Assembly (NCBI RefSeq): GCF_013337685.1 | Contig: NZ_SUQN01000007.1 | Location: 62,001-126,000, forward strand | Length of the DNA stretch: 64,000 nucleotides | Reading direction: 5' to 3' | Source of the DNA: Citrobacter gillenii | GTDB lineage: Bacteria; Pseudomonadota; Gammaproteobacteria; Enterobacterales; Enterobacteriaceae | In this document: piece after piece, positions 38,415 to 47,202 of the stretch | How the letters are laid out: each line of letters starts with the position of its first letter | Numbering within the stretch: position 1 is the first letter of the stretch | Made by a program: the position numbers and the translations under genes | Notes under the pieces: model-generated | What the model was told of the DNA's origin: nothing | Databases searched by the model: none | The model's input: only the letters and a program-made list of their open reading frames with translations

Positions 38415-39755
38415 TCAGCTCAATAGCTGGAAAGCAATCATACCGACAATTGCACCGACCGTGCCGAGGATGGTTTCCATCATCGTCCAAGTCTTCAGCG
38501 TTTGCGCTTCGGTCGCACCAGTGAACTTACCGAACAGCCAGAAACCGGCGTCATTCACGTGACTGACCACGATAGAGCCACCCGCGATACAGATAGACAG
38601 GGCCGCCATCTGCGCGCCGGAGAAGTTCAGCTGTTCAATCACCGGCATCACCAGACCGACCGCCGTTAAGCAGGCCACGGTTGCAGAACCCTGAATGATA
38701 CGCACCGCCGCTGCCAGCACGAAGCAGGTGATGGCAATCGGCAGGCCCATACCGGTTAATGCTTCACCCAGTGCCGGACCGACACCAGAATCCACCAGCA
38801 CCTGCTTGAATACGCCACCAGCACCGATCACCAGCAGAATAATCCCCGCCGGTTGCAGCGCATGACCGCAGATCTCCATCACTTTGTCTTTTGGCATCCC
38901 CTGGCGAATGGCCAGGCCGTAAATCGCCACCAGGCACGCCACCAGAATCGCGGTGAACGGGTGACCGATAAACTCGAACCATTCGTAGGTTGAAGAACCG
39001 ACCGGCACAAAGCGTGCGGCGATGGTTTTCAGACCCACCAGTACCAGCGGCAGCAGGATCAGCGACAAGCTGAAGCCGAAGGACGGCATTTTCCCCTCGC
39101 CCAGATGCGGCTCGGTAATGTCTTCCGGCACGTGCAGCTCAACGTAACGGCTGATAAAATTGCCCCACAGCGGCCCGGCGATAATCATGCCCGGGATCGC
39201 CGCACACAGGCCAATCAGGATCATCCAGCCAAAGTCGGCGTGCATCTGAGAAGCCAGCAGCATCGGCGCGGGCCCCGGCAGCAGAAACGCCGCCGCTGCC
39301 GCCACGCCCGCAAACAGCGGAATGACCAGCTTAACCAGGTTGGTACCGGTGTGGCGCGCCATCGAGAACGCCACGCTTATCAGCAGCACAATCGCCACTT
39401 CAAAGAACAACGGTAATGCGCAAATCAGACCGGCCAGGCCAATCGCATAGTGCGCGCGACTGTGACCAAAGGATTTCAGCATTTTGACGGCAATCTGATC
39501 GACCGCGCCCGTTTCATGCAAAATCTTACCGAACATGGCACCGAGAGCGACCACAATCGCCAGGAAGCCCAGCGTTCCCCCCATCCCTTTTTCCATGGTG
39601 GCCGCGATTTTATCGAGCGGCATACCGGAAAAGAGACCTGCACCAATAGACACCACCATCAAAGCAACGAAGGCGTGCATACGCGCCTTCATTACTAAAA
39701 ACAGCAGTAATAAAACAGACCCTACTGCTGTTAAAACAAGCGTTAATGTAGTCAC
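38415..39755 (-). CDS. gntU: Low-affinity gluconate transporter GntU
   Basis: 446 residues, GntP family, E. coli length. It begins with GTG at 39755, overlapping the gntK stop by one base (TAGTG), so translation is coupled. It is polytopic, with family motifs such as GMGGTLGFLAIVVALGAMFGK, FLLPGPAPMLLA and SIVVSHVNDAGFWLFGKF. It imports gluconate. It is paralogous to GntT at 12-13.3 kb and follows gntK in the gntKU unit under GntR. Confidence 0.96.
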   Translation of the reverse strand: MTTLTLVLTAVGSVLLLLFLVMKARMHAFVALMVVSIGAGLFSGMPLDKIAATMEKGMGGTLGFLAIVVALGAMFGKILHETGAVDQIAVKMLKSFGHSRAHYAIGLAGLICALPLFFEVAIVLLISVAFSMARHTGTNLVKLVIPLFAGVAAAAAFLLPGPAPMLLASQMHADFGWMILIGLCAAIPGMIIAGPLWGNFISRYVELHVPEDITEPHLGEGKMPSFGFSLSLILLPLVLVGLKTIAARFVPVGSSTYEWFEFIGHPFTAILVACLVAIYGLAIRQGMPKDKVMEICGHALQPAGIILLVIGAGGVFKQVLVDSGVGPALGEALTGMGLPIAITCFVLAAAVRIIQGSATVACLTAVGLVMPVIEQLNFSGAQMAALSICIAGGSIVVSHVNDAGFWLFGKFTGATEAQTLKTWTMMETILGTVGAIVGMIAFQLLS

Positions 39756-40285
39756 TACTTACTGCCTTGGTTTATAACCTCAATGGTGCTCGCTACCACA
39801 CCGTCCAGTGGTTGATCGATATCCACCACCAGTACATCGCTTTCGTCCGCACCCGGTTCTTCCAGCGCATCAAACTGGGTAACCAGCATCTGCGTTTTGA
39901 AGAAGTGACCTTTGCGCGCTTTCAGGCGGCTTTCAATCACGTCGAAGTCCCCTTTCAGGTAGATGAAAGAGAGATTCGGATTGCCTTCGCGAAGCAGGTC
40001 GCGATAGTGTTTTTTCAGCGCAGAACACACGATCAGCGAGACCTTGTTGGTACGCTGCATCGCAAAGGCGGCGTCATTGAGCGCCTGTAACCACGGCTTA
40101 CGGTCGTCGTCGTTCAACGGCTCACCGGCGGCCATTTTCGTGATGTTGCTGCGCGGATGGAGAAAATCGCCATCAAGAAACGCGGCCTGCAGTTGATGCG
40201 CCACTTCGCTGGCGACAGCAGATTTACCGCTGCCCGATACGCCCATCAGAACGTAAACGTGGTGATCATGATTAGTCGTGCTCAA
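39755..40285 (-). CDS. gntK: Gluconokinase GntK (thermoresistant)
   Basis: 176 residues. The P-loop is GVSGSGKS (15-22), with FLDGDFLHP downstream binding substrate and HFFKTQMLVTQFDALEEP near the C terminus. It phosphorylates gluconate to 6-phosphogluconate for the Entner-Doudoroff and pentose-phosphate paths. Twin GntR operators lie upstream; gntU overlaps downstream. Confidence 0.97.
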   Translation of the reverse strand: MSTTNHDHHVYVLMGVSGSGKSAVASEVAHQLQAAFLDGDFLHPRSNITKMAAGEPLNDDDRKPWLQALNDAAFAMQRTNKVSLIVCSALKKHYRDLLREGNPNLSFIYLKGDFDVIESRLKARKGHFFKTQMLVTQFDALEEPGADESDVLVVDIDQPLDGVVASTIEVINQGSK

Positions 40286-40317
40286 AGCGTTGCCCCCACT
40301 GGTACAAGAATCAGGAA

Positions 40318-40346
40318 TTGTTACGGGTAACTGTTATCGGTAACAT
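40318..40346 (-). promoter_or_regulatory. Tandem GntR operators of gntKU
   Basis: ATGTTACCGATAACAG on the - strand (40331-40346) directly adjoins GTTACCCGTAACAA (40318-40331). Both match the GntR palindrome and lie 33-61 bp before the gntK start. Confidence 0.85.
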
Positions 40347-40425
40347 TGTCCAGCCGGACAAATGGAGAAGCAATATCCATTCGTGCTCGAAGTGTATAAG
40401 TGTGAGCTACATCAAACTTGTCGGC

Positions 40426-41421
40426 TTAAATAGATCCGCCCGGTGACAAGGTGAAACCTAAATCTAACATTTTAGGTGTGACTGCTTCACCGCGGATACG
40501 CGCCAGCAGACGCTCAGCGCCAATGCTGCCCATCCGTTCACGCGGCGTGAGCACGCTCGCCAGACGCGGTTCCATCACCTGCCCAATGTCATGACCGTGG
40601 AAACCAGCAATCGCCATATCATCCGGAATTTTCAGCCCTAAGCGCTGGCATTCAAATGCCGCCCCGACCGCCAGGTCATCGTTAGTACAGAACACACCGT
40701 CCAGCTGCGGGTATTCACGCCGCGCCTGACGGATAAGCTCAATACCAGACGAATAGGAAGAAGATTGTTCCACCATCACGCTATACGGCACCAGACCGGC
40801 GTCGCGCATGGCCTGCTCGTAGCCCCTCTGTTTGATAATAGTACGTTCATCCAGACGCGCTCCCAGATAGGCAATGTGGCGATGCCCACGCGCGATAATG
40901 GCGGCGGTCATCTGGCGGGCGGCTTCGAAGTTGTCAAAACCGACGGCGATATCAAGACACGGAGACTGGCTGTCCATCAGTTCAACCACCGGGATCCCCG
41001 CCACTTCGATCATTTTCAACGTACGCGGGGTGTGGCTGCGTTCGGTGAGGATAAGGCCATCGATATTCCACGATAGCATTGACTCCAGACGTTCCTGCTC
41101 CATCTCGGGCTTATAGCCGTAGTGCGCCAGCATGGTCTGATAACCGTGGCGGTCAGTCACGGCCTCAATGCCGCGTAACACTTCAGCAAAAACCTGGTTG
41201 GTGAGAGAGGGTAACAGCACGCCGATAGCACGACTGGTAGCATTTGAAAGGATATCAGGAGCACGATTGGGAATATAACCCAGCTCATCAAGTGCAGCGG
41301 CAATTTTGCCCCGCAGCGCCACGGAGACCTGCTCCGGGTTGCGCAAAAAGCGACTGACCGTCATTTTGGTCACGCCCACGCGGTCGGCTACATCCTGAAG
41401 TACGGGTCTTTTCTTTTTCAT
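40426..41421 (-). CDS. gntR: Gluconate operon repressor GntR
   Basis: 331 residues, LacI family. The HTH is VLQDVADRVGVTKMTVSRFLRNP (7-29) with hinge YIPNRAPDILSNATSRAIGVLLP, then the periplasmic-binding-like effector domain. It represses gntT, gntKU and the edd-eda operon; gluconate induces. It is placed upstream of gntK in the same direction with its own spacer. Confidence 0.98.
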   Translation of the reverse strand: MKKKRPVLQDVADRVGVTKMTVSRFLRNPEQVSVALRGKIAAALDELGYIPNRAPDILSNATSRAIGVLLPSLTNQVFAEVLRGIEAVTDRHGYQTMLAHYGYKPEMEQERLESMLSWNIDGLILTERSHTPRTLKMIEVAGIPVVELMDSQSPCLDIAVGFDNFEAARQMTAAIIARGHRHIAYLGARLDERTIIKQRGYEQAMRDAGLVPYSVMVEQSSSYSSGIELIRQARREYPQLDGVFCTNDDLAVGAAFECQRLGLKIPDDMAIAGFHGHDIGQVMEPRLASVLTPRERMGSIGAERLLARIRGEAVTPKMLDLGFTLSPGGSI

Positions 41422-41497
41422 CGTCCTGAAGCGTTAAAAAGGGATAGATTCCCCGAGTTTACCACGGACGTGCGGATTTAATGACAAACGATGAAAA

Positions 41498-41534
41498 GCC
41501 GGATGGCGACGCTGTCGCGTCTTATCCGGCCTAC
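41498..41534. repeat. REP palindrome between gntR and yhhW
   Basis: GCCGGATGGCGACGCTGTCGCGTCTTATCCGGCCTAC, a near-consensus Y-REP. Confidence 0.92.
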
Positions 41535-41549
41535 AAGGGTTACAGCACG

Positions 41550-42245
41550 TTATACAGGCGGCAGGTCAAACAGTAACACTTCGCTGTCGCTGTCGGCATG
41601 AATCGAAATGGCCTGTTCATCCCAGATTGCCAGACCATCACTGGTGGACGCTTTGGTTCCGTTGATGGTGACATTGCCTTTCACGACCTGGATCCACACG
41701 CGGCGTTCCGCGGCTATCTGATGTACCGATTGCTCATCTTTGAGCAGCGCCCAGCGGTACAGCTCCATATCCTGGTAAACCTTCAGCGAACCGTCACGCG
41801 CATTCGGCGACAGCACCAGCTGTTTGCCCTGCGCGGCATCAAAACGGCGCTGCTCGTAGCGTGGCGTAATGCCGTTTTCCTGCGGGATGATCCAAATCTG
41901 ATACAGGTGCAGCTTCTCGGTGTCGCTTGGGTTGTACTCCGAGTGACGGATCCCCGTCCCGGCGCTCATAATCTGGAATTCACCTGCAGGTACCTGCTCT
42001 TTATTACCCATGCTGTCCTGATGCTCCACCGCACCTTCCAGTACGTAGGTCAGGATTTCCATGTCTTTATGGGGATGCGTACCAAAGCCCTGGCCTGCGT
42101 CGATCACGTCATCGTTAATCACGCGCAGTGCCGAGAACCCCATAAAATTCGGGTCATAGTAGTTGGCAAACGAGAAGGTATGCCAAGAATCGAGCCAGCC
42201 ATGATTTGCATGACCACGGTCGTTTGCTTTGCGTAAGAAGATCAT
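41550..42245 (-). CDS. yhhW: Pirin-family quercetin 2,3-dioxygenase YhhW
   Basis: Starting at MIFLRKAN, which has a GGGGGT Shine-Dalgarno, gives 231 residues as in E. coli. Bicupin fold. Metal ligands are in THPHKDMEILTYVLEG (His57, His59) and GTGIRHSEYNP (His101, Glu103). The E. coli enzyme opens quercetin in vitro; its physiological substrate is unknown. It stands between gntR and yhhX, all on the - strand. Confidence 0.95.
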   Translation of the reverse strand: MIFLRKANDRGHANHGWLDSWHTFSFANYYDPNFMGFSALRVINDDVIDAGQGFGTHPHKDMEILTYVLEGAVEHQDSMGNKEQVPAGEFQIMSAGTGIRHSEYNPSDTEKLHLYQIWIIPQENGITPRYEQRRFDAAQGKQLVLSPNARDGSLKVYQDMELYRWALLKDEQSVHQIAAERRVWIQVVKGNVTINGTKASTSDGLAIWDEQAISIHADSDSEVLLFDLPPV

Positions 42246-42368
42246 TGTGTTCACCCCCAGATGTTTTCGATGGAGTCAGTGTGGACTCAATCACTCAGGG
42301 ATCATAGAGGGTGAAAATTGACGCCTCTGTTCAAAAAAAATGAACAAGCCCAGAGGCGTCACTTAGCG

Positions 42369-43406
42369 CTATTTGGCGAGGGTTATCGTGGCAGGCATTG
42401 CCTGTTCAAAGGCGCGCTCAAGGATCTCGAGGTTAGTAAGAACGTCAGATTCCTTGACGTAATTAGGCGTACCGGTAGTCAGCGACTGATACAGCGCATC
42501 ATAGACGCGGCCATAGTCGCCCACTTCCGGTTTCATCTCTTCTTTCACCGTGATGCCATCATCGTTGACATATTCCAGCACACCCACTGAATCATCGGCG
42601 GCAAAACCGGGTTCCCCCGGCATAATATTGACCTTCAGGCTGGTCTCCTGCTGGTCGATACCGTACTTCACAAACGAGCCTTTAGTGCCGTGAACGATAA
42701 ACTTCGGATAGTCGATTTTCACCAGGTGGCTGGTTTTGACGATAGCCTTCAGGTCACCGTAGAACAGCTGCGCTTCAAAGGTATCATCAGGATTCGCTTT
42801 GTTGCGCAGGCTACGGATGTCATAGGCAACGTGGTCGGGGCGACCAAACAACGAGATAATTTGGTCCATGGTGTGTACGCCCAGCCCATAGAATGCGCCG
42901 TCCTGCGGCAGACCCGGCTGGGTTTCCACCACCGGGCGGTAGTAGTCAAAATGGCTCTCCACTTCAACAATCTCGCCCAACTTGCCGCTCTCAATCGCCT
43001 TTTTGGCGGTGAGGAAGCAGGAATCGAAGCGACGATTCTGGTACGGCGTAACGATCAGCCCCTTGCTTTGCGCCAGTTCGAACAGCGCTTTTGCCTCTGC
43101 CAGCGTTGGTGTGAACGGTTTCTCCACCAGCACGTTTTTACCCGCTTCCAGCGCACGCTTTGCGTATTCAAAGTGACTGTCTGCATGTGTGCAGACGATC
43201 ACCAGCTTCACCTGCGGATCGTTTAATACCTCGTCGAGGTCGCTGGTAAAGTGGATGTGTGAATATTGCGGTGCCTGCTCTTCCGGCTTGGCGTGACGAC
43301 GGAAGATATGCGCCACGTGCCAGCTGTCTTTGCGGTTGAGAACGTACGGTAAATGGTAGCGGGTGGTGCTTTTACCAAACCCAATGAATGCGCAGTGTAA
43401 GGTCAT
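42369..43406 (-). CDS. yhhX: Gfo/Idh/MocA-family oxidoreductase YhhX
   Basis: The start MTLHCAFIGFGKSTTRYHL gives 345 residues, the E. coli length; 24 further in-frame codons are unconserved and upstream of the real SD. The N-terminal Rossmann fold (GFGKS) and the family motif VEKPFTPTLAEAK (EKP, about 92-94) are present, followed by the C-terminal alpha/beta domain. Substrate unknown. Upstream lies ryhB on the same strand. Confidence 0.94.
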   Translation of the reverse strand: MTLHCAFIGFGKSTTRYHLPYVLNRKDSWHVAHIFRRHAKPEEQAPQYSHIHFTSDLDEVLNDPQVKLVIVCTHADSHFEYAKRALEAGKNVLVEKPFTPTLAEAKALFELAQSKGLIVTPYQNRRFDSCFLTAKKAIESGKLGEIVEVESHFDYYRPVVETQPGLPQDGAFYGLGVHTMDQIISLFGRPDHVAYDIRSLRNKANPDDTFEAQLFYGDLKAIVKTSHLVKIDYPKFIVHGTKGSFVKYGIDQQETSLKVNIMPGEPGFAADDSVGVLEYVNDDGITVKEEMKPEVGDYGRVYDALYQSLTTGTPNYVKESDVLTNLEILERAFEQAMPATITLAK

Positions 43407-43480
43407 GAGGCAATCCTTTTGAAGGTGATTACCTACACCATAGCGCAAAGTGGGGGGAGACTGAATCCATCCTGTCATCG

Positions 43481-43513
43481 TGCCGGATGCGGCGTGGCCT
43501 TATCCGGCCTACA
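43481..43513. repeat. REP palindrome upstream of yhhX
   Basis: TGCCGGATGCGGCGTGGCC-TTATCCGGCCTAC. Confidence 0.88.
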
Positions 43514-43524
43514 AAAGCAGTAGC

Positions 43525-43655
43525 CTCAAGATCGGCCGGCGGCGTCGCGGTCAGTTTGTTCACGGCAAGCGCGCAGGGCCCGGAGCGTACTAAATGTACG
43601 TGAGGAGCACGAGCACTTCCCGGGGACAAAATGGCAAGTAAGCCAGGCTGAAACA
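43525..43655. repeat. Candidate repeated intergenic element between yhhX and ryhB
   Basis: GC-rich block with the palindromic core GCGTACTAAATGTACG (43587-43602), flanked by GGGCCCGGA and GTGAGGAGCACGAGCAC and ending CAAAATGGCAAGTAAGCCAG. I recall closely similar blocks (GAGCGTAC...GTACGTGAGGA) in many enterobacterial spacers. It is often mis-annotated as a small ORF beginning MFQPGLLAIL on the - strand. There is no second copy in this window, so the repeat status is from memory. Confidence 0.4.
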
Positions 43656-43662
43656 AAACCCC

Positions 43663-43756
43663 AAAAAAAAAGCCAGCAAAAGCTGGCTAAAGTAATACTG
43701 GAAGCAATGTGAGCAATGTCGTGCTTTCAGGTTCTCCGTAGGGTTCCCCTGAACGC
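43663..43756 (-). ncRNA. ryhB: Small regulatory RNA RyhB
   Basis: The - strand carries the RyhB core unchanged: GAGAACCTGAAAGCACGACA then TTGCTCACATTGCTTCCAGT, followed by the terminator hairpin AGCCAGC-TTTT-GCTGGCT with a U run (43663-43688). RyhB is an Hfq-dependent sRNA of about 90 nt, made in iron starvation, that represses mRNAs of iron-using proteins. The location between yhhX and yhhY is that of E. coli ryhB. The 5' part (GCGTTCAGGGGAACCCTACG) differs somewhat from E. coli; the 5' end is inferred from the Fur box spacing. Confidence 0.95.
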
Positions 43757-43761
43757 AGAGC

Positions 43762-43780
43762 AATAATAATCATTCTCATT
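43762..43780 (-). promoter_or_regulatory. Fur box / promoter of ryhB
   Basis: AATGAGAATGATTATTATT on the - strand, 5 bp before the RNA start; it is the same arrangement as in E. coli, overlapping the -10. Confidence 0.93.
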
Positions 43781-43876
43781 CGCACTTGTCTACTTCTTTT
43801 TGCAAAAAAATGCAGTTGACGGATTTTTCTTTCTCAGCGAGTGTAAATACACAATTAACCCTGCAGGAGATAAGGA

Positions 43877-44365
43877 ATGAGTGAGATAGTGATACGCCAC
43901 GCTGAAAAGAAAGATTACGACGCCATTCGTCAAATCCATGCCCAGCCGGAGGTGTATCACAATACGCTACAGGTTCCTCATCCTTCCATGGAGATGTGGC
44001 AAGAACGGCTCGCCGAGCGCACCGGTGTCAAACAACTGGTTGCCTGCATTGATGATATTGTCGTGGGGCACTTATGCATTGAAGTCACCCAGCGCCCGCG
44101 CCGCAGCCACGTCGCTGATTTTGGGATCTGCGTAGATGCCCGCTGGCAAAATCGCGGCGTCGCCAGCGCGCTCATCCGCACCATGATCGACATGTGCGAC
44201 AACTGGCTGCGCGTCGAGCGCATTGAGCTGACGGTGTTTGTCGATAATGAGCCTGCTGTGGCGGTGTACAAAAAGTATGGCTTTGAAATCGAAGGGACCG
44301 GTAAGAAATATGGCCTGCGCAACGGTGAGTACGTTGATGCGTACTTTATGGCGCGCGTGAAGTAA
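43877..44365 (+). CDS. yhhY: GNAT N-acetyltransferase YhhY
   Basis: 162 residues. The acetyl-CoA loop is VDARWQNRGVASALIR (motif A, Q/RxxGxA), and the C-terminal motif is KYGFEIEGTGKKYGLRNGEYVDAYFMAR. The E. coli homologue acetylates some amino acids and confers tolerance to toxic analogues. RBS GGAGATAAGGA lies upstream. It is followed 44 bp later by a secreted protein gene on the same strand. Confidence 0.94.
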   Translation: MSEIVIRHAEKKDYDAIRQIHAQPEVYHNTLQVPHPSMEMWQERLAERTGVKQLVACIDDIVVGHLCIEVTQRPRRSHVADFGICVDARWQNRGVASALIRTMIDMCDNWLRVERIELTVFVDNEPAVAVYKKYGFEIEGTGKKYGLRNGEYVDAYFMARVK

Positions 44366-44409
44366 TGGTTGGGCGAGTCATCTCGCCCTTTTTATTGAAA
44401 GGACGCATC

Positions 44410-45294
44410 GTGAAAAAGGTTTTATCGCTGGTTCTGCTGGCAACGATTTCCCCCGGCGACGCCACGACCGTACAAAATGTGGATTCCATCCCCAACGCCA
44501 TTCAACATCCGGAAGGTAAGCAGATTTTCGCCGAGCAAATGATGGGGGCAACGCCCGCCAAAGGGTTTGGTGAACTGCCGCAAGGGTTAGAGGTGGCGCA
44601 ATGGATTAGCTGGGTTGCGCCGAATGAAGACCCCAAAAACCTGATTATGACCGGTGCCAAAGCCTGGGGCAAAAACGGGAAATACATTGGCGTCGCCTGT
44701 TTTGCCGATAATCAGGCAGAGGCAGAACAAACCAGGAAACGCGCAGATAACGGCTGTCCGGAAAATTACAGCACCAGCCGCGTCAATAAATTATATCTCG
44801 GCGTTTTTTCCTGGCAGAATCAACAGTTGCAGCCGATCGCACGTTCAGAAAAACCGCTGGACCAGCTCTCAACGTGGAATGAAAACGCCGAAGCGCAGAG
44901 TGATGATGAGTCCGTCAAACCGCTGGCTTATTACACCAAACTGGATCTGGCCCCTTATCGGATCGCACCCGATACCCTGGCATTCGGGGTACGCGGCGGG
45001 TACTCAAATGCGTATTCCGGCGGCGGTGCATTTTATGAAGTGCTGGAGCTCTACGCGATTAAAGACAACAAGATAATCAACGTGTTTTCCAACCTTGTTT
45101 ACCAATATCAGGATATCGCCGGGGACTGGAATCAGGACGGAACACGACAGCACGACATCAGCGAAAGTAAGTACATCCTGAAAATACGCGCGGCAAAGAC
45201 CGCCGGTTTTTATGACGTAGAGCGTGTTAACCTTGAGGATAAAAGCAGTCGCATATATCGCTGGTCTGAATCACAGCAACAGTACGTTCCCTAG
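44410..45294 (+). CDS. Secreted (periplasmic) protein of unknown function
   Basis: I placed the start at GTG 44410 (MKKVLSLVLLATISPGDA, a Sec signal peptide) because AAGGA lies 7 nt before it; 15 in-frame codons upstream overlap yhhY. 294 residues. The mature protein has one pair of cysteines (VACFAD...NGCPENYS), a Gly-rich turn VRGGYSNAYSGGGAFYEVLELYAI, and a repeat-free beta-rich C terminus ending IYRWSESQQQYVP. No catalytic motif recognised. K-12 has yhhZ and other genes at this place instead. A hairpin follows. Confidence 0.85.
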   Translation: MKKVLSLVLLATISPGDATTVQNVDSIPNAIQHPEGKQIFAEQMMGATPAKGFGELPQGLEVAQWISWVAPNEDPKNLIMTGAKAWGKNGKYIGVACFADNQAEAEQTRKRADNGCPENYSTSRVNKLYLGVFSWQNQQLQPIARSEKPLDQLSTWNENAEAQSDDESVKPLAYYTKLDLAPYRIAPDTLAFGVRGGYSNAYSGGGAFYEVLELYAIKDNKIINVFSNLVYQYQDIAGDWNQDGTRQHDISESKYILKIRAAKTAGFYDVERVNLEDKSSRIYRWSESQQQYVP

Positions 45295-45305
45295 CTGACA
45301 GATAA

Positions 45306-45334
45306 GGCCTACAGCGTATAGCACGATGTAGGCC
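45306..45334. terminator. REP-like hairpin between the secreted-protein gene and ggt
   Basis: GGCCTAC (45306-45312) and GTAGGCC (45328-45334) with a 15-nt loop. It is a remnant REP between convergent genes that could stop transcription weakly. Confidence 0.55.
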
Positions 45335-45341
45335 ATCCACC

Positions 45342-47084
45342 TTAGTACCCCGCCGTTAAATCATCCACGGAGCGTGGGTCAGACGCGCCATACAGTGCGC
45401 CATCCGGCCCGACCATAATGCTCTGGGTGCTGCCCATCGCCTCTTTGAGCGCGACTTTTTGCCCTTTCTGTTCTAACAGTTTGATGGTGTCCGGGCTGAA
45501 GCCTTTCTCGATGCGCAGCTCATCCGGCAACCACTGATGATGGAAACGCGGTGCATTGGTGGCTTCGGCGACGTTCATTCCAAAATCAATGCTGTTGACC
45601 ACCATTTGCAGCACAGTAGTGATAATACGACTGCCGCCAGGGCTGCCGGTAACCAGCCAGGTTTTACCGTCTTTCACTACGATGGTCGGCGACATGGACG
45701 ACAGCGGGCGCTTATTCGGCCCTACCGCGTTGGCATCACCGCCCACCAGCCCGTAAACGTTCGGGACACCCGGTTTGGCAGAGAAGTCATCCATTTCGTT
45801 ATTGAGCAGAATACCGGTGTTACCCGCCACAATACCGGTGCCGAAGGTGGTGTTCAGGGTATAGGTCACCGCCACGGCGTTGCCGTCTTTATCCACCACC
45901 GAGAAGTGGGTGGTTTGGTTACTTTCGTACGGGGCAAGCTTGCCCGGTTTGATCTGACTGGAGGGTTTGGCTTTATTGATATCGATCTGCTCGGCAAGCG
46001 ATTTGGCATACGCTTTGTTGGTCAGCGCCTGCCACGGTACCTTCACAAAATCCGGATCGCCAAGGTATTCAGAGCGGTCGGCGTAAGCATACTTCTCCGC
46101 CTCCGCCATCACCTGCATGGCATCGGCGCTGCCAAATCCGTATTTCTTCATATCGAAGTTTTCGAGAATATTAAGGATCTGCACAATATGAATACCGCCA
46201 GAGGACGGGGGCGGCATCGAGAAGACCTGGTACCCGCGATAGTCGCCGCTAATCGGTTTACGCTCCACGGCTTTATAAGCGGCTAAATCGTCTTTGCTCA
46301 TCAGCCCGCCGTTCTTCTTCATCTCCTCGGCTATCTGATCGGCAATCGCCCCTTTATAAAACGCATCCGGGCCATTCTCGGCAATCATCTCGAGGCTTTT
46401 CGCCAGGTTTTTCTGTACCAGCTTGTCGCCCTTTTTCAGCGGTTCGCCGTCTTTCCAGAAAATAGCTTTGCTGTTCTCGTGGTTGGGGATCACTTCACTG
46501 CCGTACGTTTTGAGATCGTCAGCCAGCGCATCGTTTACCACAAACCCCTCTGCCGCCAGCTTCATCGCCGGGCGTACCACTTTGTTGAGCGGCAGGGTGC
46601 CGTATTTCTCCAGCGCCAGCGAGAATCCGGCCACGGTCCCCGGCGTGCCGGAAGCCAGATGCGAGGTTAGCGATTTTTTACTGTCCGGATTGCCCTGATC
46701 GTCGAGGAACATATCACGCGTGGCGTTAGCCGGCGCCATTTCACGGAAATCGATAGCGGTCGTATTCCCGTCTTTGGTGCGCAGCAGCATAAATCCACCG
46801 CCGCCCAGGTTCCCCGCCTGGGGATGCGTCACCGCCAGTGCATACCCCACGGCCACGGCAGCATCTACCGCGTTACCCCCCTGCTTTAAGATATCTACCC
46901 CAACCTGCGTGGCCATCGCATCCACGGAGGCAACCATCCCCTGCTGCGCGCGCACGGGATGGAACACATCTTCTTCCACGCCATATGATACTGGCGGCGC
47001 AGCCGGTGCGGCAGCCGCGCTGAAACAGCTTCCTGAGAGCAGAGCAGCAATGGCTACCCGGCGTATAAACGTCGGTTTTATCAT
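45342..47084 (-). CDS. ggt: Gamma-glutamyltranspeptidase
   Basis: The start MIKPTFIRRVAIAALLSG gives 580 residues, E. coli length; the 64-codon upstream extension overlaps yhhA antisense and is rejected. Signal peptide 1-25 (SFAA-like cut after SAAAA). The autoprocessing nucleophile is Thr391 in ESNQTTHFSV. The Gly-rich motif GGGGFMLL and substrate loop PLSSMSPTIV are present. The periplasmic enzyme cleaves gamma-glutamyl bonds of glutathione. Divergent from yhhA. Confidence 0.97.
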   Translation of the reverse strand: MIKPTFIRRVAIAALLSGSCFSAAAAPAAPPVSYGVEEDVFHPVRAQQGMVASVDAMATQVGVDILKQGGNAVDAAVAVGYALAVTHPQAGNLGGGGFMLLRTKDGNTTAIDFREMAPANATRDMFLDDQGNPDSKKSLTSHLASGTPGTVAGFSLALEKYGTLPLNKVVRPAMKLAAEGFVVNDALADDLKTYGSEVIPNHENSKAIFWKDGEPLKKGDKLVQKNLAKSLEMIAENGPDAFYKGAIADQIAEEMKKNGGLMSKDDLAAYKAVERKPISGDYRGYQVFSMPPPSSGGIHIVQILNILENFDMKKYGFGSADAMQVMAEAEKYAYADRSEYLGDPDFVKVPWQALTNKAYAKSLAEQIDINKAKPSSQIKPGKLAPYESNQTTHFSVVDKDGNAVAVTYTLNTTFGTGIVAGNTGILLNNEMDDFSAKPGVPNVYGLVGGDANAVGPNKRPLSSMSPTIVVKDGKTWLVTGSPGGSRIITTVLQMVVNSIDFGMNVAEATNAPRFHHQWLPDELRIEKGFSPDTIKLLEQKGQKVALKEAMGSTQSIMVGPDGALYGASDPRSVDDLTAGY

Positions 47085-47202
47085 CGTTATTCTCCAGATG
47101 TACGGGGGTCTGCCCCCACTAAGCCTGGTGCATAACTCTGAAATAACCATCGTAACGACGAGAAAGGAGTAAACTAAAGAGATCCCCGAGAGGAGAAAAG
47201 CG

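Noticed and set aside
43429-43656. 75-codon frame on the - strand (MFQPGLLAIL...)
   Set aside because: It covers the candidate repeat element and a REP; such translations are usual false genes.
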